A DNA stretch of 64,000 bases. Source: Amycolatopsis methanolica 239 (GTDB lineage: Bacteria; Actinomycetota; Actinomycetes; Mycobacteriales; Pseudonocardiaceae). The notes under the pieces were generated by a model that was given only the letters and a program-made list of their open reading frames with translations, did not search any database and was not told the DNA's origin. The position numbers and the translations under genes were made by a program. The DNA is taken from contig NZ_CP009110.1 of the NCBI RefSeq assembly GCF_000739085.1, positions 6,510,001 through 6,574,000 on the forward strand, read 5' to 3'. Positions within the stretch are counted from its first letter, which is position 1. The number at the start of each line of letters is the position of its first letter. Positions 44,931 through 54,046 of the stretch are shown here, piece by piece.

Positions 44931-47860
44931 TCCTCACTCCTCACTGCCTCGTCCGGCGGGGTGGTTCCCCCGCCACTCACCGGATCTCCCTGGTCATAGG
45001 GGCCCGGCGTGTTCTCCTGCAGCGCGTGCCGGCCACTCACGTAGCCGCGCTGGAAGCTCGCCATGCGTTCCCGCGCCGCCTCGGCGGAGCGGGCGAGCGC
45101 GCCCTGCCCCGGCCTGCCGACGGTCGTGTCGGTGAAGGCGCCGGTCTCGCCCGCCGGGATCGAACCGGGGACGAGGTGCGCGTTCGGCACCCGCTTCGGC
45201 AGCCCGGCCGGAGTGATCTCCTCTTCCCGCGACTCGAGCAGGGATTGCGCCGCGCGCCAGCCCTCATCGGACACACTGTGCCAAAGATCGGCGCTTTTGT
45301 CGTCGGCCTCGGGGGCTTCCTCGGCCGCCGCGGGGAGTTCCTCCTTGAGGTCGCCGCTCACCGAGGCGGGGTCCTCCCCCTCCGCACTGAACCACCTCGA
45401 CACAACCGACTGGTAGATCGGCAGCCGCTTGGTCGGCACGTCGTCGTCGAAGATGCTCTCGTTCGACGGCGGTTCCTCGGCGGTCTGCTCGGTGACCGGC
45501 ACGTACTGCGGCTCGCGCTTGGGCAGCGCCAACGAGCCGAAGTGGTTCGGCTGCTCCTCCGGCTGCGGCGGGGTGGAGCCGTTCGACGGCGGCTCCTCGG
45601 CGCTCGGCTTGCCCCGGCTCAGGTAGGCCGCGTCGGTCGAGCCCGCGACCAGGTCGTCGAGGCTGATCGGCTGGTCGAGGGGCCGCAGCACCCCGGTCTC
45701 GGCCTCCTGCGGCTGGCCCGGCTCGCGGCGCGACAGGTTCGACGGCGTGCGCTGGGCCGGGACCGGCGGCAGGTTCGGTGACGACGTCTCCGCCGGCCGC
45801 GGCATCGGCTCCCGCGCGACGGGGCCGAGCAGGTCCGGCGGCACGACGATGCGGGCGATCACGCCACCGTCGATGTCCTCGTTCTCCCGCAGGCGCACCT
45901 CGATGCCCTGCCGCTGGGCCAGTCGCGCTACCACGTACAGGCCCATCCGCCTGGTCACCGACACGTCCAGGTCCGGCGGGTCGGCGAGGCGCCGGTTGGC
46001 CTCGGCGATCTGCTCGGGCGACATGCCGACACCGCGGTCGGTGATCTGGATGGCGAGGGCCTTCTTGCGCGTGACCACGGCCCGCACACTGACCTTCGTC
46101 TCCGGCTCGGAGAAGTAGGTGGCGTTGTCCAGCAGCTCGGCGAGCAGGTGCACGAGGTCGTGCACGGACGGGCCGCGCACCGCGACCTCCGGGATCGCGC
46201 CGACGTCGACCCGCGCGTACTGCTCGATCTCGGACACCGCCGCGCCGATCACGTCCGCGGCGGAGACCGGTTTGGGCATCGACTTGCTCAGCCCCGCGCC
46301 GGAGAGCACCAGCAGGCTCTCGCCGTTGCGGCGCAGCCGGGTCGCCAGGTGGTCCAGCTCGAACAGGCTCGCGAGGTGGTCGGGGTCCTGCTCGTCGGCC
46401 TCCAGCAGGTCGATCACCGCGAGCTGGCGCTCCACCAGGCGCTGCGACCGGCGCGAGAGGTTGACGAAGATGCCGTTGACGTTGTCCCGGAGCAGGGCCT
46501 GCTCGGCGGCGAGGCGGACGGCCTGGCCGTGCACCACGTCGAAGGACCTGGCGACCTGCCCGATCTCCTCGGTGGTGTGGACCGGCACCGGCTCGATTGC
46601 CTTGGCGGCGGCCGCGGCGGGGTCGGCCTCGCGCATGATCCGCTCCACCGCGTCGGGCAGGTGCACCTCGGCGACCTGCAGCGCGGTCGAGCGCAGGGTG
46701 TGCAGCGGCCGGATCAGCGAACGCGCCACGACGTACATCAGCGTGAGCACCAGCAGGAGCCCGGCGAGGATGATCGCGATCGTGATCAGCAGGTTCTGCT
46801 GCTGCGCGCTGATCAGCCCGTCGGTGTAGGTCTTGGCGTCGTCGAGCAGCCGGTTCTGGACCTGGCTGATCAGGTCGAGCGTCTGCGACGAGGACTGCGC
46901 GACCGCGCCCGGTTCGATGGCCAGCGCGAGGGGCGGGTTCGCCTGTGCGCGCAGCAACGCCAGCTGCTGGAGGGTGAACCGCTGCGAGACCTGCGGGCCG
47001 GACAGGGTGGTCGAGTAGTCCAGCTGGGCCTGCGGGGTGGCCACGGCGTTGAACCGGTCGATCGCGGCGACCAGATTCGACTGCGCGGTGGTGAGGTTCT
47101 TCAGCTCGGCCGGGTCGAACTTGCCGCGGATCGCGGCGCTGCGCAGGTAGGAGTTCTGCTGTGCGGAGAACTCCTTGGCGTCGGCGAGGAAGCCGAGCGC
47201 CTCGTGCCGGTCCTGCAGGCCCTGGTCGGTGATGTCGGCGTCGAACTCCTCGGCGATCAGCTGCAGCGCGTCGATGACCCCGGTGTAGCCGGCCTGCGCG
47301 GCGAGGCTCGGGAAGTCCGTGGCGCCCGCCGAGGAGCGCAGCTGGCTCAGGCCGTCGAGCCGGGCGAGGCCCTGCTGGTAGCGCGCGGACGTGGCGTCGT
47401 CGCTGATCGCGGCGACCTCGCTGACCGCGCCGCGCACGGTGTCGGCCGCGTTCTCCGCGGTGCTGATGGCGTCGTCGAGCTCGGTCCGGTCGGTCGGACG
47501 CCCCGAGGCGATCCAGGCCGACATCGCGTCCCGCTCACGCTGCAACGCGTCGACCTCGGCGGCGACCTTCTGGCTGAGTTCGATGCGTTGTTCGGCGTGC
47601 TGGTAGACGGTCATCGTGTCGAAGCTGTCGTACACGCGCAGGCCGGCCAGGGACAGCGCGGCGGCGGTCGGCACGGCGACCACCGCGGCGATCTTGGCGT
47701 TGACGCGCCAGTTCGCGAGACCGCGGACACGACGACCGCCACCACCGGTCGATGCTCCGATCGCGTTGTCCTGCGCACTGACGTCGTTACTCTGCGCGAC
47801 AGGCGACTCCGCCGGGGACACTGCCTTGCGACCGCGCTCCCCGCTCGTGGGCTGGGGCAC
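44927..47860 (-). CDS. Conservon sensor histidine kinase with nitrate-sensing-type domain (CvnA type)
   Basis: The 977-residue membrane kinase has two spans (AKIAAVVAVPTAAALSLAGL and LLITIAIILAGLLLVLTLMY) bounding an exterior NIT-type helical domain of about 300 residues, then HAMP, a dimerisation region (RRSQRLVERQLAVIDLLEAD) and a HATPase with ELLDNATYFSEPET, ITDRGVGMSPEQI and RRMGLYVVARLA. A 270-residue Pro/Glu-rich tail follows. GTG 47860 has GGGAAGGAAG 6-7 bases upstream. It begins the conservon operon; what it senses is unknown. Confidence 0.92.
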   Translation of the reverse strand: MPQPTSGERGRKAVSPAESPVAQSNDVSAQDNAIGASTGGGGRRVRGLANWRVNAKIAAVVAVPTAAALSLAGLRVYDSFDTMTVYQHAEQRIELSQKVAAEVDALQRERDAMSAWIASGRPTDRTELDDAISTAENAADTVRGAVSEVAAISDDATSARYQQGLARLDGLSQLRSSAGATDFPSLAAQAGYTGVIDALQLIAEEFDADITDQGLQDRHEALGFLADAKEFSAQQNSYLRSAAIRGKFDPAELKNLTTAQSNLVAAIDRFNAVATPQAQLDYSTTLSGPQVSQRFTLQQLALLRAQANPPLALAIEPGAVAQSSSQTLDLISQVQNRLLDDAKTYTDGLISAQQQNLLITIAIILAGLLLVLTLMYVVARSLIRPLHTLRSTALQVAEVHLPDAVERIMREADPAAAAAKAIEPVPVHTTEEIGQVARSFDVVHGQAVRLAAEQALLRDNVNGIFVNLSRRSQRLVERQLAVIDLLEADEQDPDHLASLFELDHLATRLRRNGESLLVLSGAGLSKSMPKPVSAADVIGAAVSEIEQYARVDVGAIPEVAVRGPSVHDLVHLLAELLDNATYFSEPETKVSVRAVVTRKKALAIQITDRGVGMSPEQIAEANRRLADPPDLDVSVTRRMGLYVVARLAQRQGIEVRLRENEDIDGGVIARIVVPPDLLGPVAREPMPRPAETSSPNLPPVPAQRTPSNLSRREPGQPQEAETGVLRPLDQPISLDDLVAGSTDAAYLSRGKPSAEEPPSNGSTPPQPEEQPNHFGSLALPKREPQYVPVTEQTAEEPPSNESIFDDDVPTKRLPIYQSVVSRWFSAEGEDPASVSGDLKEELPAAAEEAPEADDKSADLWHSVSDEGWRAAQSLLESREEEITPAGLPKRVPNAHLVPGSIPAGETGAFTDTTVGRPGQGALARSAEAARERMASFQRGYVSGRHALQENTPGPYDQGDPVSGGGTTPPDEAVRSEE

Positions 47861-48348
47861 CGAGGACTTCCTTCCCGGTTCGAGCTGTCCAGTTTCCGCG
47901 TTTCCACACTCGGGTTCCAAGCCATGAGAACCAGGACGTGAACGGTTAACACGGGGCCACCCGATTGGGGTAGAGGCTATCGGCTGCCGGGATGAAAGGG
48001 AAGCCGGGCAGATGGCTCTCACCACGAACTTTAGCGGTCACCCTGGTGACGAATTCTCACCAACTGTCTCAGGAACAGAGCGGCTGCACGTCACGCTGCG
48101 TGCAGCCGAGCACCCCCTGTCCAGTGTTATCTATCTCACCATCCGGAAGGTGGGACACCGCTGTGACAAGTCGGCGGCGAATGTCCCACTGGACCCCGAT
48201 GACCTCACAGGGGCTTGACGGAGCCGTTGGAGCTGCACGATCCTGCACTTTAACTCGTGATCTACTTCCACCCGTTCGGGTACCCCTTGCCTCACCGAGA
48301 GTAGATAGGGGCGACAGGCTCCACTTCCAGGAGGGATCCGGCCACACC
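47861..48348. promoter_or_regulatory. Divergent intergenic region with strong hairpin
   Basis: The 488 bases separate the kinase from the ABC transporter genes. A perfect 10-bp stem CGGCTGCACG (48081-48090) / CGTGCAGCCG (48099-48108) with an 8-base loop, and an inverted repeat GTCACC-CT-GGTGAC (48037-48050) lie inside. Promoters for both operons should be here but no pair of hexamers is convincing. The ribosome site AGGAGGG at 48329-48335 is unusually far (13 bases) from ATG 48349. Confidence 0.45.
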
Positions 48349-49278
48349 ATGACGGCTTCGACACGGCGACGGCGCCTCGCTGTCCTGCTCACGGCGGTCG
48401 CGCTCGGCGCAGTGACCGCGTGCACCTCGAGCGGGGGCGCGGTACCGGACAGCGGCGGGAGCGCGAACCAGGAGCAGAGCCTCCTCGACCGCGCGCCGGT
48501 GGCGTCCGACGCGGACCTCGCGACCAGCCCGGCGGCGCAGGCGATCAAGCAGCGCGGGCAGATCCTGATCGGCAGCCAGCTGGACACGCCCCTGCTGTCC
48601 CAGCAGAACCCGACGACCGGCCAGACCGAGGGGTTCGACGCGATCCTCGGCCGGTTGCTGGCGAAGTACATCCTGGGCCAGCCGAACGTCAAGATCGTCA
48701 ATTCCACATCTCAGATCCGTGAGGCGTTGCTGCAGAACAACACTGTCGACGTGGTTCTGCACACCTATTCGATCACGCCCGCCCGCGCGGAAAAGGTGTC
48801 CTTCGCCGGGCCGTATTTCGTGTCCGGGCCCGCGATCATGGCGCGCAAGGGCGATACGAGCGTCACCAAGCCGCAGGACCTCAAGGGCAAGCGGGTGCTA
48901 GCGGTGACGAACTCGACCGGTTCGGCCATGGTCCAGCAGTACGAGCCGGCGCAGGTGATCACGCTGAGCACGAACTCGGAGTGCGTAACGGCGCTGGAGC
49001 AGGGGCGCGGCGACGCGTACGTGAACGACCTGACGCAGCTGGCCGGGAACGCGCAGACGAACGACAAGGTGCAGATTGTCAGCGGGACCTTCGGGCAGGA
49101 CCCGTACGGCATCGGCATCCACCACGGCGACGAGACGTTCAAGCGGTTCGTCAACACCTGGCTGGAAAAGATCCAGGCCGCGGGGCTGTGGCAGGAGGCG
49201 TACAAGGAGACGCTGGGGACGGTCATCCCGGGTGACGCGCCTGTTCCGCCCAAGACGGGCTCCGTCCCCGGCTCGTGA
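48349..49278 (+). CDS. Amino-acid ABC transporter substrate-binding lipoprotein (glutamate type)
   Basis: The 309-residue protein has a lipoprotein signal (LAVLLTAVALGAVTACTSS, lipobox VTAC) and the periplasmic binding protein type 3 fold: QRGQILIGSQLDTPLLSQQN, TEGFDAILGRLLAKYILGQP, SITPARAEKVSFAGPYFVSG, DPYGIGIHHGDETFKRFVNT. It should bind a polar amino acid such as glutamate and pass it to the permeases that follow. Its stop overlaps the next GTG as GTGA. Confidence 0.92.
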   Translation: MTASTRRRRLAVLLTAVALGAVTACTSSGGAVPDSGGSANQEQSLLDRAPVASDADLATSPAAQAIKQRGQILIGSQLDTPLLSQQNPTTGQTEGFDAILGRLLAKYILGQPNVKIVNSTSQIREALLQNNTVDVVLHTYSITPARAEKVSFAGPYFVSGPAIMARKGDTSVTKPQDLKGKRVLAVTNSTGSAMVQQYEPAQVITLSTNSECVTALEQGRGDAYVNDLTQLAGNAQTNDKVQIVSGTFGQDPYGIGIHHGDETFKRFVNTWLEKIQAAGLWQEAYKETLGTVIPGDAPVPPKTGSVPGS

Positions 49279-49919
49279 CCAGGTGGGGCGATCACCTCGG
49301 CGAGTTCGCTGAGGGCGCGCTGAGCACGGTGCTGCTCACCGTGTTCAGCGCGGCGGGCGCGGTGGTGCTCGCGGTGGTCATCACCGCATTCCGGATTTGC
49401 CCCGTCCGCCCGCTGCGGGCTTTCGGCACCGGCTACGTCGAGTTGTTCCAGAACATTCCGCTCGCGGTGTGGCTGGTGCTGTTCGTATTCGGCCTGCCCA
49501 CGGTGGGAATCCGATTCGAACTGTTCACGACGGCCATCCTCGCGACCGCGTTGTACATGGCTTCGTATTACGCGGAAACACTGCGGGCCGGCGTGAACGG
49601 AGTGGAGAGGGGCCAAGCCGAGGCGGCACGCGCGCTGGGGCTCGGTTTCGGACAGTCACTGTCGGCGGTGGTCCTGCCGCAGGCGCTGCGCACGATCATC
49701 CAGCCGCTGGGGAACGTCACCATCCAGCTGCTGATGAACACCGCCCTCGCCGCGGCGGTCGGAGTGGTCGAACTGACGGAGGCGACGAACCGGGTCAACC
49801 TGGCGCTGGCGGAGCCGCTGCCGCTGTACATCGGCGCGGGGGTCTGCTACGCCGTGCTGGCGCTGGTGATCTCCACGGGGGCCGGGGTGCTGGACCGGAA
49901 GCTGGCGATCCCCCGGTGA
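49275..49919 (+). CDS. Amino-acid ABC transporter permease (GluC-like)
   Basis: The 214-residue permease has about five spans and the His/Glu-Gln-Met family features: AEGALSTVLLTVFSAAGAVV, GYVELFQNIPLAVWLVLFVF, and the EAA loop QAEAARALGLGFGQSLSAVV followed by LPQALRTIIQPLGN. GTG 49275 overlaps the binding-protein stop. A second permease follows only after a 549-bp repeat tract, and no ATPase gene is nearby. Confidence 0.92.
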   Translation: MTRWGDHLGEFAEGALSTVLLTVFSAAGAVVLAVVITAFRICPVRPLRAFGTGYVELFQNIPLAVWLVLFVFGLPTVGIRFELFTTAILATALYMASYYAETLRAGVNGVERGQAEAARALGLGFGQSLSAVVLPQALRTIIQPLGNVTIQLLMNTALAAAVGVVELTEATNRVNLALAEPLPLYIGAGVCYAVLALVISTGAGVLDRKLAIPR

Positions 49920-50452
49920 GCGCGATGACGATGGTCGCGGCGGGCACGGGGACTGCGGCGAGCACAGCGGGCACGATGGGCGCCGTGGGCGCGCCGGGCA
50001 GAGCGGGCACGCCGGGCACAGCGGACGTGGCGGGCGCCGTGGGCGCGGTGGGCACAGCGGGCGCGGCGGGCGCGGCGGGCGGGGCTTCGTTACCACGACA
50101 CCATGCCGATTGGTGGAAAACGTCGGCGCCAGACGGCTGGCCCATCTACCACCGCGCAGCTGTCTCCCGGTCGCTGCGCCGCTGGCCCAACCGCCCCGCC
50201 ACGACTCGCCCAAGCCTCACGCGACCGGCCGAGCCATCAGACTACCCACTCATCCTCACCCACCGCTGCACCACCGGCCCAACCCTCACGCCACCGCCCA
50301 GCCACCACACCGCCCAATCTCACCCACCCGCCCCGCCGTCGGCCCAACCGCGCCGCCCGAGGCGTCCAATCGCAGCGGCACGACCTACCCACTCGCCCCG
50401 CCGGCGCATGAACCGTCCAACCATCGCCCCACGAGAGGGCCAACCGTGCTGA
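49916..50452 (+). CDS. Doubtful frame: Gly/Ala triplet-repeat polypeptide
   Basis: A frame starts at GTG 49916, overlapping the permease stop as GTGA, and runs 178 codons. Residues about 12-60 are Gly-Xaa-Xaa-like triplets (AGTMGAVGAPGRAGTPGTAD) encoded by the 9-bp repeats, then HHADWWKTSAPDGWPIYHRA, and then Pro/Arg/His-rich sequence over the 23-bp-type repeats. The coupling is suggestive, but the second half is the same repeat family that is non-coding at 40.9 kb, so I consider a real gene unlikely. Confidence 0.2.
   Translation: MSAMTMVAAGTGTAASTAGTMGAVGAPGRAGTPGTADVAGAVGAVGTAGAAGAAGGASLPRHHADWWKTSAPDGWPIYHRAAVSRSLRRWPNRPATTRPSLTRPAEPSDYPLILTHRCTTGPTLTPPPSHHTAQSHPPAPPSAQPRRPRRPIAAARPTHSPRRRMNRPTIAPREGQPC
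49967..50083 (+). repeat. About 13 tandem 9-bp GC-rich repeats
   Basis: Units such as GCGGGCACG, CCGGGCACA, GTGGGCGCG and GCGGGCGCG follow each other for about 117 bases with the constant core GGGC. They lie immediately after the first permease gene. Nothing resembling a promoter or terminator is seen in them. Confidence 0.75.
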
Positions 50453-50460
50453 ACCAGGCA
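50190..50460 (+). repeat. Second tract of the degenerate 23-bp repeat family
   Basis: Units with core GCCCAACCGC or GYCCAATCGC and a trailing CACGA recur, for example a 23-bp unit at about 50368 (CGAGGCGTCCAATCGCAGC) and others near 50192, 50276, 50340, 50419 and 50442. Orientation is the same as in the 40.9-kb array but spacing is more eroded. The tract ends 10-20 bases before the second permease gene. Confidence 0.6.
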
Positions 50461-50468
50461 GGCCAGCG

Positions 50469-51371
50469 ATGACCTCGGTGCTCTTCGACGACCCCGGTCC
50501 GCGCGCCCGGCGGCGCATCCGCATCGCCACCGTGGTCGCGGTCCTCGCCGGTCTCGTGCTCGTCGCGCTGGCGGTGCGGCAGTTCGCGATCAGCGGGGAG
50601 CTCTCGGCGGAGCGCTGGGCGCCCTACGGCTCCTGGCCCATGTGGCGCTACCTCCTCGGCGGTCTCGGCGGCACGGCACTCGCCGCGGTGCTGGCCATCG
50701 CCATCGCGATGGCGGCCGGGCTCGTGCTCGCCTTCGGACGCATCTCCCGGCACGCCGTGGTCCGCGCGCCGGCCCGGGCGTACGTCGAGGTCGTCCGGGT
50801 CGTCCCACTGCTCCTGCTGATCTACTTCGCGATGTTCGCGCTGCCCCGGTACGGCCTGGACCTGCCGCTGCTCTGGAAACTCGTCCTGCCGATCGCGGTG
50901 TCCCGCGCGGCCCAGTTCGCCGAGATCTTCCGCAGCGGCTTCCGCTCCCTCGAAGCCGGCCAGGGCGAGGCGGCGGCCGCACTCGGGATGCGGCCGTCAC
51001 AGTCGATGCGGTACGTGATCTTCCCGCAGGCCATCCGCCGCGTGGTGCCCGCGCTCATCAGCCAGGCCGCCGGCGTCGTCAAGGACACCTCGCTCGGGAT
51101 CGTCGTCAGCTACGCCGAACTCCTGCAGAGTGGCAAGGTCCTCGCCGGCTACAACCGGCTCCTGATCCAGACCTACCTGATCATCGCGCTGCTCTACTTC
51201 GCGATCAACTACGCCCTGTCCCGCCTGGCCCGCGCGATCGACGCCCGGCAGCGGCTCGCCGGGATCGAACCCGTCAGTTCTCCAAGCCCCGCGCGTCGCG
51301 GGCTCGGGCGAATCCGTTCTGCATCCGTGACATCCGGCGGCGGACCTCGTCGGGATCGAGTGAGAGCGTAG
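50469..51371 (+). CDS. Amino-acid ABC transporter permease (GluD-like)
   Basis: The 300-residue permease has an N-terminal span (IATVVAVLAGLVLVALAV) and the five-span HisM-type core: LLGGLGGTALAAVLAIAIAM, AYVEVVRVVPLLLLIYFAMF, EAA loop EAAAALGMRPSQSMRYVIFP, QAIRRVVPALISQAAGVVKD. The last 98 bases overlap antisense the end of the orphan kinase gene, giving a basic, Ser/Gly-rich C-terminus that may be a recent read-through extension. It should pair with the permease at 49275. Confidence 0.9.
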   Translation: MTSVLFDDPGPRARRRIRIATVVAVLAGLVLVALAVRQFAISGELSAERWAPYGSWPMWRYLLGGLGGTALAAVLAIAIAMAAGLVLAFGRISRHAVVRAPARAYVEVVRVVPLLLLIYFAMFALPRYGLDLPLLWKLVLPIAVSRAAQFAEIFRSGFRSLEAGQGEAAAALGMRPSQSMRYVIFPQAIRRVVPALISQAAGVVKDTSLGIVVSYAELLQSGKVLAGYNRLLIQTYLIIALLYFAINYALSRLARAIDARQRLAGIEPVSSPSPARRGLGRIRSASVTSGGGPRRDRVRA

Positions 51372-53811
51372 GCGGGTCGAACGAGTCGGGCCGCCGCCGC
51401 ACCTGCTGCGGGAAGTCCGGCGCCTTCCCGTCGACCTCGTCGTCATCCGCCGACGGCCACTCCGGCTCAGCCGACTGCCCGTTCGCCGCCGCGTCGCGGC
51501 GAATCGGCCAGTGCTCGCCCGTCGTGAACCACCGCGACAGCACCGCCTGGTACGCCGGCATCCGCTCGGTCGGCTCCTCGTCCTCCGGCGGGAAAGCATC
51601 GTTGTCCGCCGTCGGCCAGTCGACCCGGTCTTCGGTGCGCGCGCGGCGTGGCTCGTCCCGCACCACCGGGATCAACTCCGTGTCGTCCGGCTCCGGCTCC
51701 GGTGTGGGCTCGGGTTCGGGCGCTGGTTCCGGCTCGGGCAGCGGGATCGGCTTGAGCGACGGCAGCGAAACCGGCACCGGCGGCGGCTCGGGAGCGGCCG
51801 CCGGCGCAGGCAGCGGCTCCGGCATCGGGGCCACGTTCTCGATCACCAGCCCGGCCGGGACGACGACCGTCGCGACCAGCCCGCCACCGTCCGCCGACCG
51901 CAACCGCACCTGGACGTCGTGGCGCTTCGCGAGCGTGGCGACCACGAACAGGCCCATCCGCCGCGAGACCTCGACGTCCACCGCGGGCGGGTTCGCCAGC
52001 CGCTTGTTGGCGCGGTCGATCTCCGGCTGCGGCATGCCCGCGCCCTGGTCCGTGATGTGCACGTGCCAGGCCCCGTCCTCGGCCAGCGAGCTGACCACCG
52101 TCACCGTCTTGTCCGACGGCGAGTAGAGGGTCGCGTTCTCCAGCAGCTCGGACACGACGTGCACCAGGTCGTTGCACGCCTCGCCGCGGATCGCGATCTC
52201 CGGCATCGCGGTCAGCTCGATCCGCTGGTAGTGCTCCACCTCGGACAACGCCGCGCCGATGATCTCCTCGGCGGCCACCGGTTCGGCCTTCTCGTCACCG
52301 AAGTCGTGCCCGGACAGGACGAGCAGGTTCTCACTGTTGCGGCGCATCCGCGTGGCGAGGTGGTCGAGTTCGAACAGACCGCCGAGGGTCTCCGGGTCCT
52401 GCTCGTCGGCCTCCATCCGGTCCAGCACGGCCAGCTGGCGTTCGACCAGGTCCTGGCTGCGCTTGGACAGGTTCACGAACATCGCGTTGATGTTCTCCCG
52501 CAGGAGCGCCTGCTCACCGGCCAGCCGCACCGCCTGCCCGTGCACGGCGTCGAACGCGCGGGCGACCTGGCCGACCTCCTCACGCGTGAACACCGGAACC
52601 GGCGCCACGCCGCGGTGCGCGGTCATGAAGTCGGGATGCGGGTCGGCGAGGATCTCGTCCACCGCCGCGGGCAGCCGGTGCTCGGCGACGTCGAACGCGT
52701 TGTTGCGCAGGATCCGCAGCGGTCGAAGCAGTGATCGCCCGATGACCACGGCGAGCACCGCGCACAGAAGCAGGACCCCGAAGACCACCGCCGCGTTGAC
52801 GATCGCCGAGCGCCGCGCGTCGGTCGCGAGCGCGTCGCACCGGTGCTGCGTCTGCACCTGCAGCGTCTGCTGGAACTGGTAGGCGAGGTCGATTGTCCCG
52901 GTGATCGCCTGGTCCCACTGACGGGAGTCGAGGCCGGACAGGCTCTGCCCGTTCTCCGTCCTGGTGATGGCCAGCTCGAAGAGCGTGTTCGCCGACTGCA
53001 CGGCCGGTCCGGCGACGGTCTGCTCGTAGGAGTGCTGCTCGGCGGCGGTGGCGAACTTGCGGTAGTCGTTCTGCGCGGCGGTGAGCTGGGCGTCCGCGCC
53101 CAGCAGCTTGCGCAGCCGGTCGTCGGAGACCTCGCCCTCCGCGAACGCCTGCCCGAGCACCGCGCGTTTGACCGACATCTGGTCCTTCACACGGGCGAGC
53201 GCGTTGGCGGCCAGCCGCAGCCGCGCGACCTCGGCGTCCGCGATCTCGGCGACGGCCTGGTCCGACAGGTCGAGCACCCCCGAGATGAGGTCGCTGTAGG
53301 AGGTCAGGATCGAATCCGCCGAGGAGTTCGAGAACTCACCCGAATAACGCAGTCCCGGCAGCGCGTCGAGCCGGGACTGGGCCTCCTTCAGGCCCGCGGC
53401 GCTCGCGGACGAGAGCCTCGACTGCTGGGCGGCGAGCTCGCGGGCGAACGCACCGGCGGCCTGATCGACGCGGGTGCGCTGGTCCCGCACGTCGCTGAGC
53501 CCGTTCCGGCGCTCCCCGGCGACGTAGCGCACGGTGACGTCCCGCTCGCGCTGCAGTTCGTTGACCACCGCGTTGACACCCGCGTCCACGCGGGCGTGCG
53601 CGGCGAGCTCGGCCAGCTGTTCCGCATGCCCAAGGTCGGCGCGCACGTGGAGGGTGATGAGCGCCAGCACGGTCAGCATCGGGATGAGCAGGACGGCGAT
53701 CAGCTTCGTGCGCAGCCGCCAGTTCCGCAGCCGCCACCGGCTGCCTGCACGGTTGTCCGGCCGCCGGTCCAGCGCCTCACCGCTCTCGGGACGCTTGTGC
53801 CGCCGGGCCAC
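51274..53811 (-). CDS. Orphan conservon-type sensor histidine kinase
   Basis: The 845-residue membrane kinase is a paralogue of the one at 44927: span LIAVLLIPMLTVLALITL, exterior NIT-like helical domain with LQRERDVTVRYVAGER, second span NAAVVFGVLLLCAVLAVVIG, HAMP region, RSQDLVERQLAVLDRMEADE, and HATPase with ELLENATLYSPSDK, ITDQGAGMPQPEI, RRMGLFVVATLAKRH. A Pro/Glu-rich repeat (PEPEPAPEPEPTPEPEPD) lies in the tail. No Roadblock, DUF742 or GTPase gene adjoins it. It converges on the amino-acid permease with a 98-base overlap. Confidence 0.92.
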   Translation of the reverse strand: MARRHKRPESGEALDRRPDNRAGSRWRLRNWRLRTKLIAVLLIPMLTVLALITLHVRADLGHAEQLAELAAHARVDAGVNAVVNELQRERDVTVRYVAGERRNGLSDVRDQRTRVDQAAGAFARELAAQQSRLSSASAAGLKEAQSRLDALPGLRYSGEFSNSSADSILTSYSDLISGVLDLSDQAVAEIADAEVARLRLAANALARVKDQMSVKRAVLGQAFAEGEVSDDRLRKLLGADAQLTAAQNDYRKFATAAEQHSYEQTVAGPAVQSANTLFELAITRTENGQSLSGLDSRQWDQAITGTIDLAYQFQQTLQVQTQHRCDALATDARRSAIVNAAVVFGVLLLCAVLAVVIGRSLLRPLRILRNNAFDVAEHRLPAAVDEILADPHPDFMTAHRGVAPVPVFTREEVGQVARAFDAVHGQAVRLAGEQALLRENINAMFVNLSKRSQDLVERQLAVLDRMEADEQDPETLGGLFELDHLATRMRRNSENLLVLSGHDFGDEKAEPVAAEEIIGAALSEVEHYQRIELTAMPEIAIRGEACNDLVHVVSELLENATLYSPSDKTVTVVSSLAEDGAWHVHITDQGAGMPQPEIDRANKRLANPPAVDVEVSRRMGLFVVATLAKRHDVQVRLRSADGGGLVATVVVPAGLVIENVAPMPEPLPAPAAAPEPPPVPVSLPSLKPIPLPEPEPAPEPEPTPEPEPDDTELIPVVRDEPRRARTEDRVDWPTADNDAFPPEDEEPTERMPAYQAVLSRWFTTGEHWPIRRDAAANGQSAEPEWPSADDDEVDGKAPDFPQQVRRRPDSFDPPTLSLDPDEVRRRMSRMQNGFARARDARGLEN

Positions 53812-54046
53812 CTGACTTCCTTCTCTAGCCGTTCTGCCGGACTCGGATCGGCACCGGCTGGGTCGCCAACCCCGGAGAGGGTAGCGACCCCGGACACACG
53901 CGCCCCGCCCGCGCTACTCGTGAAGAGGTCCGCCGGGCGATCGTATTGGCCCAGGGGCGCGGCTTCCACCCACCAGCCGGAATCTTTCGCTGGGCAAGAC
54001 GTCCGACACTCCGCGTGGCGTTCCCCGCTGTGGCCTTAGCCACGCT
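53812..54046. other. Gap between orphan kinase and TetR
   Basis: The 235 bases lie upstream of the kinase start and downstream of the TetR stop, and must contain the kinase promoter. I see no clear hexamers, hairpin or gene. Confidence 0.35.
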
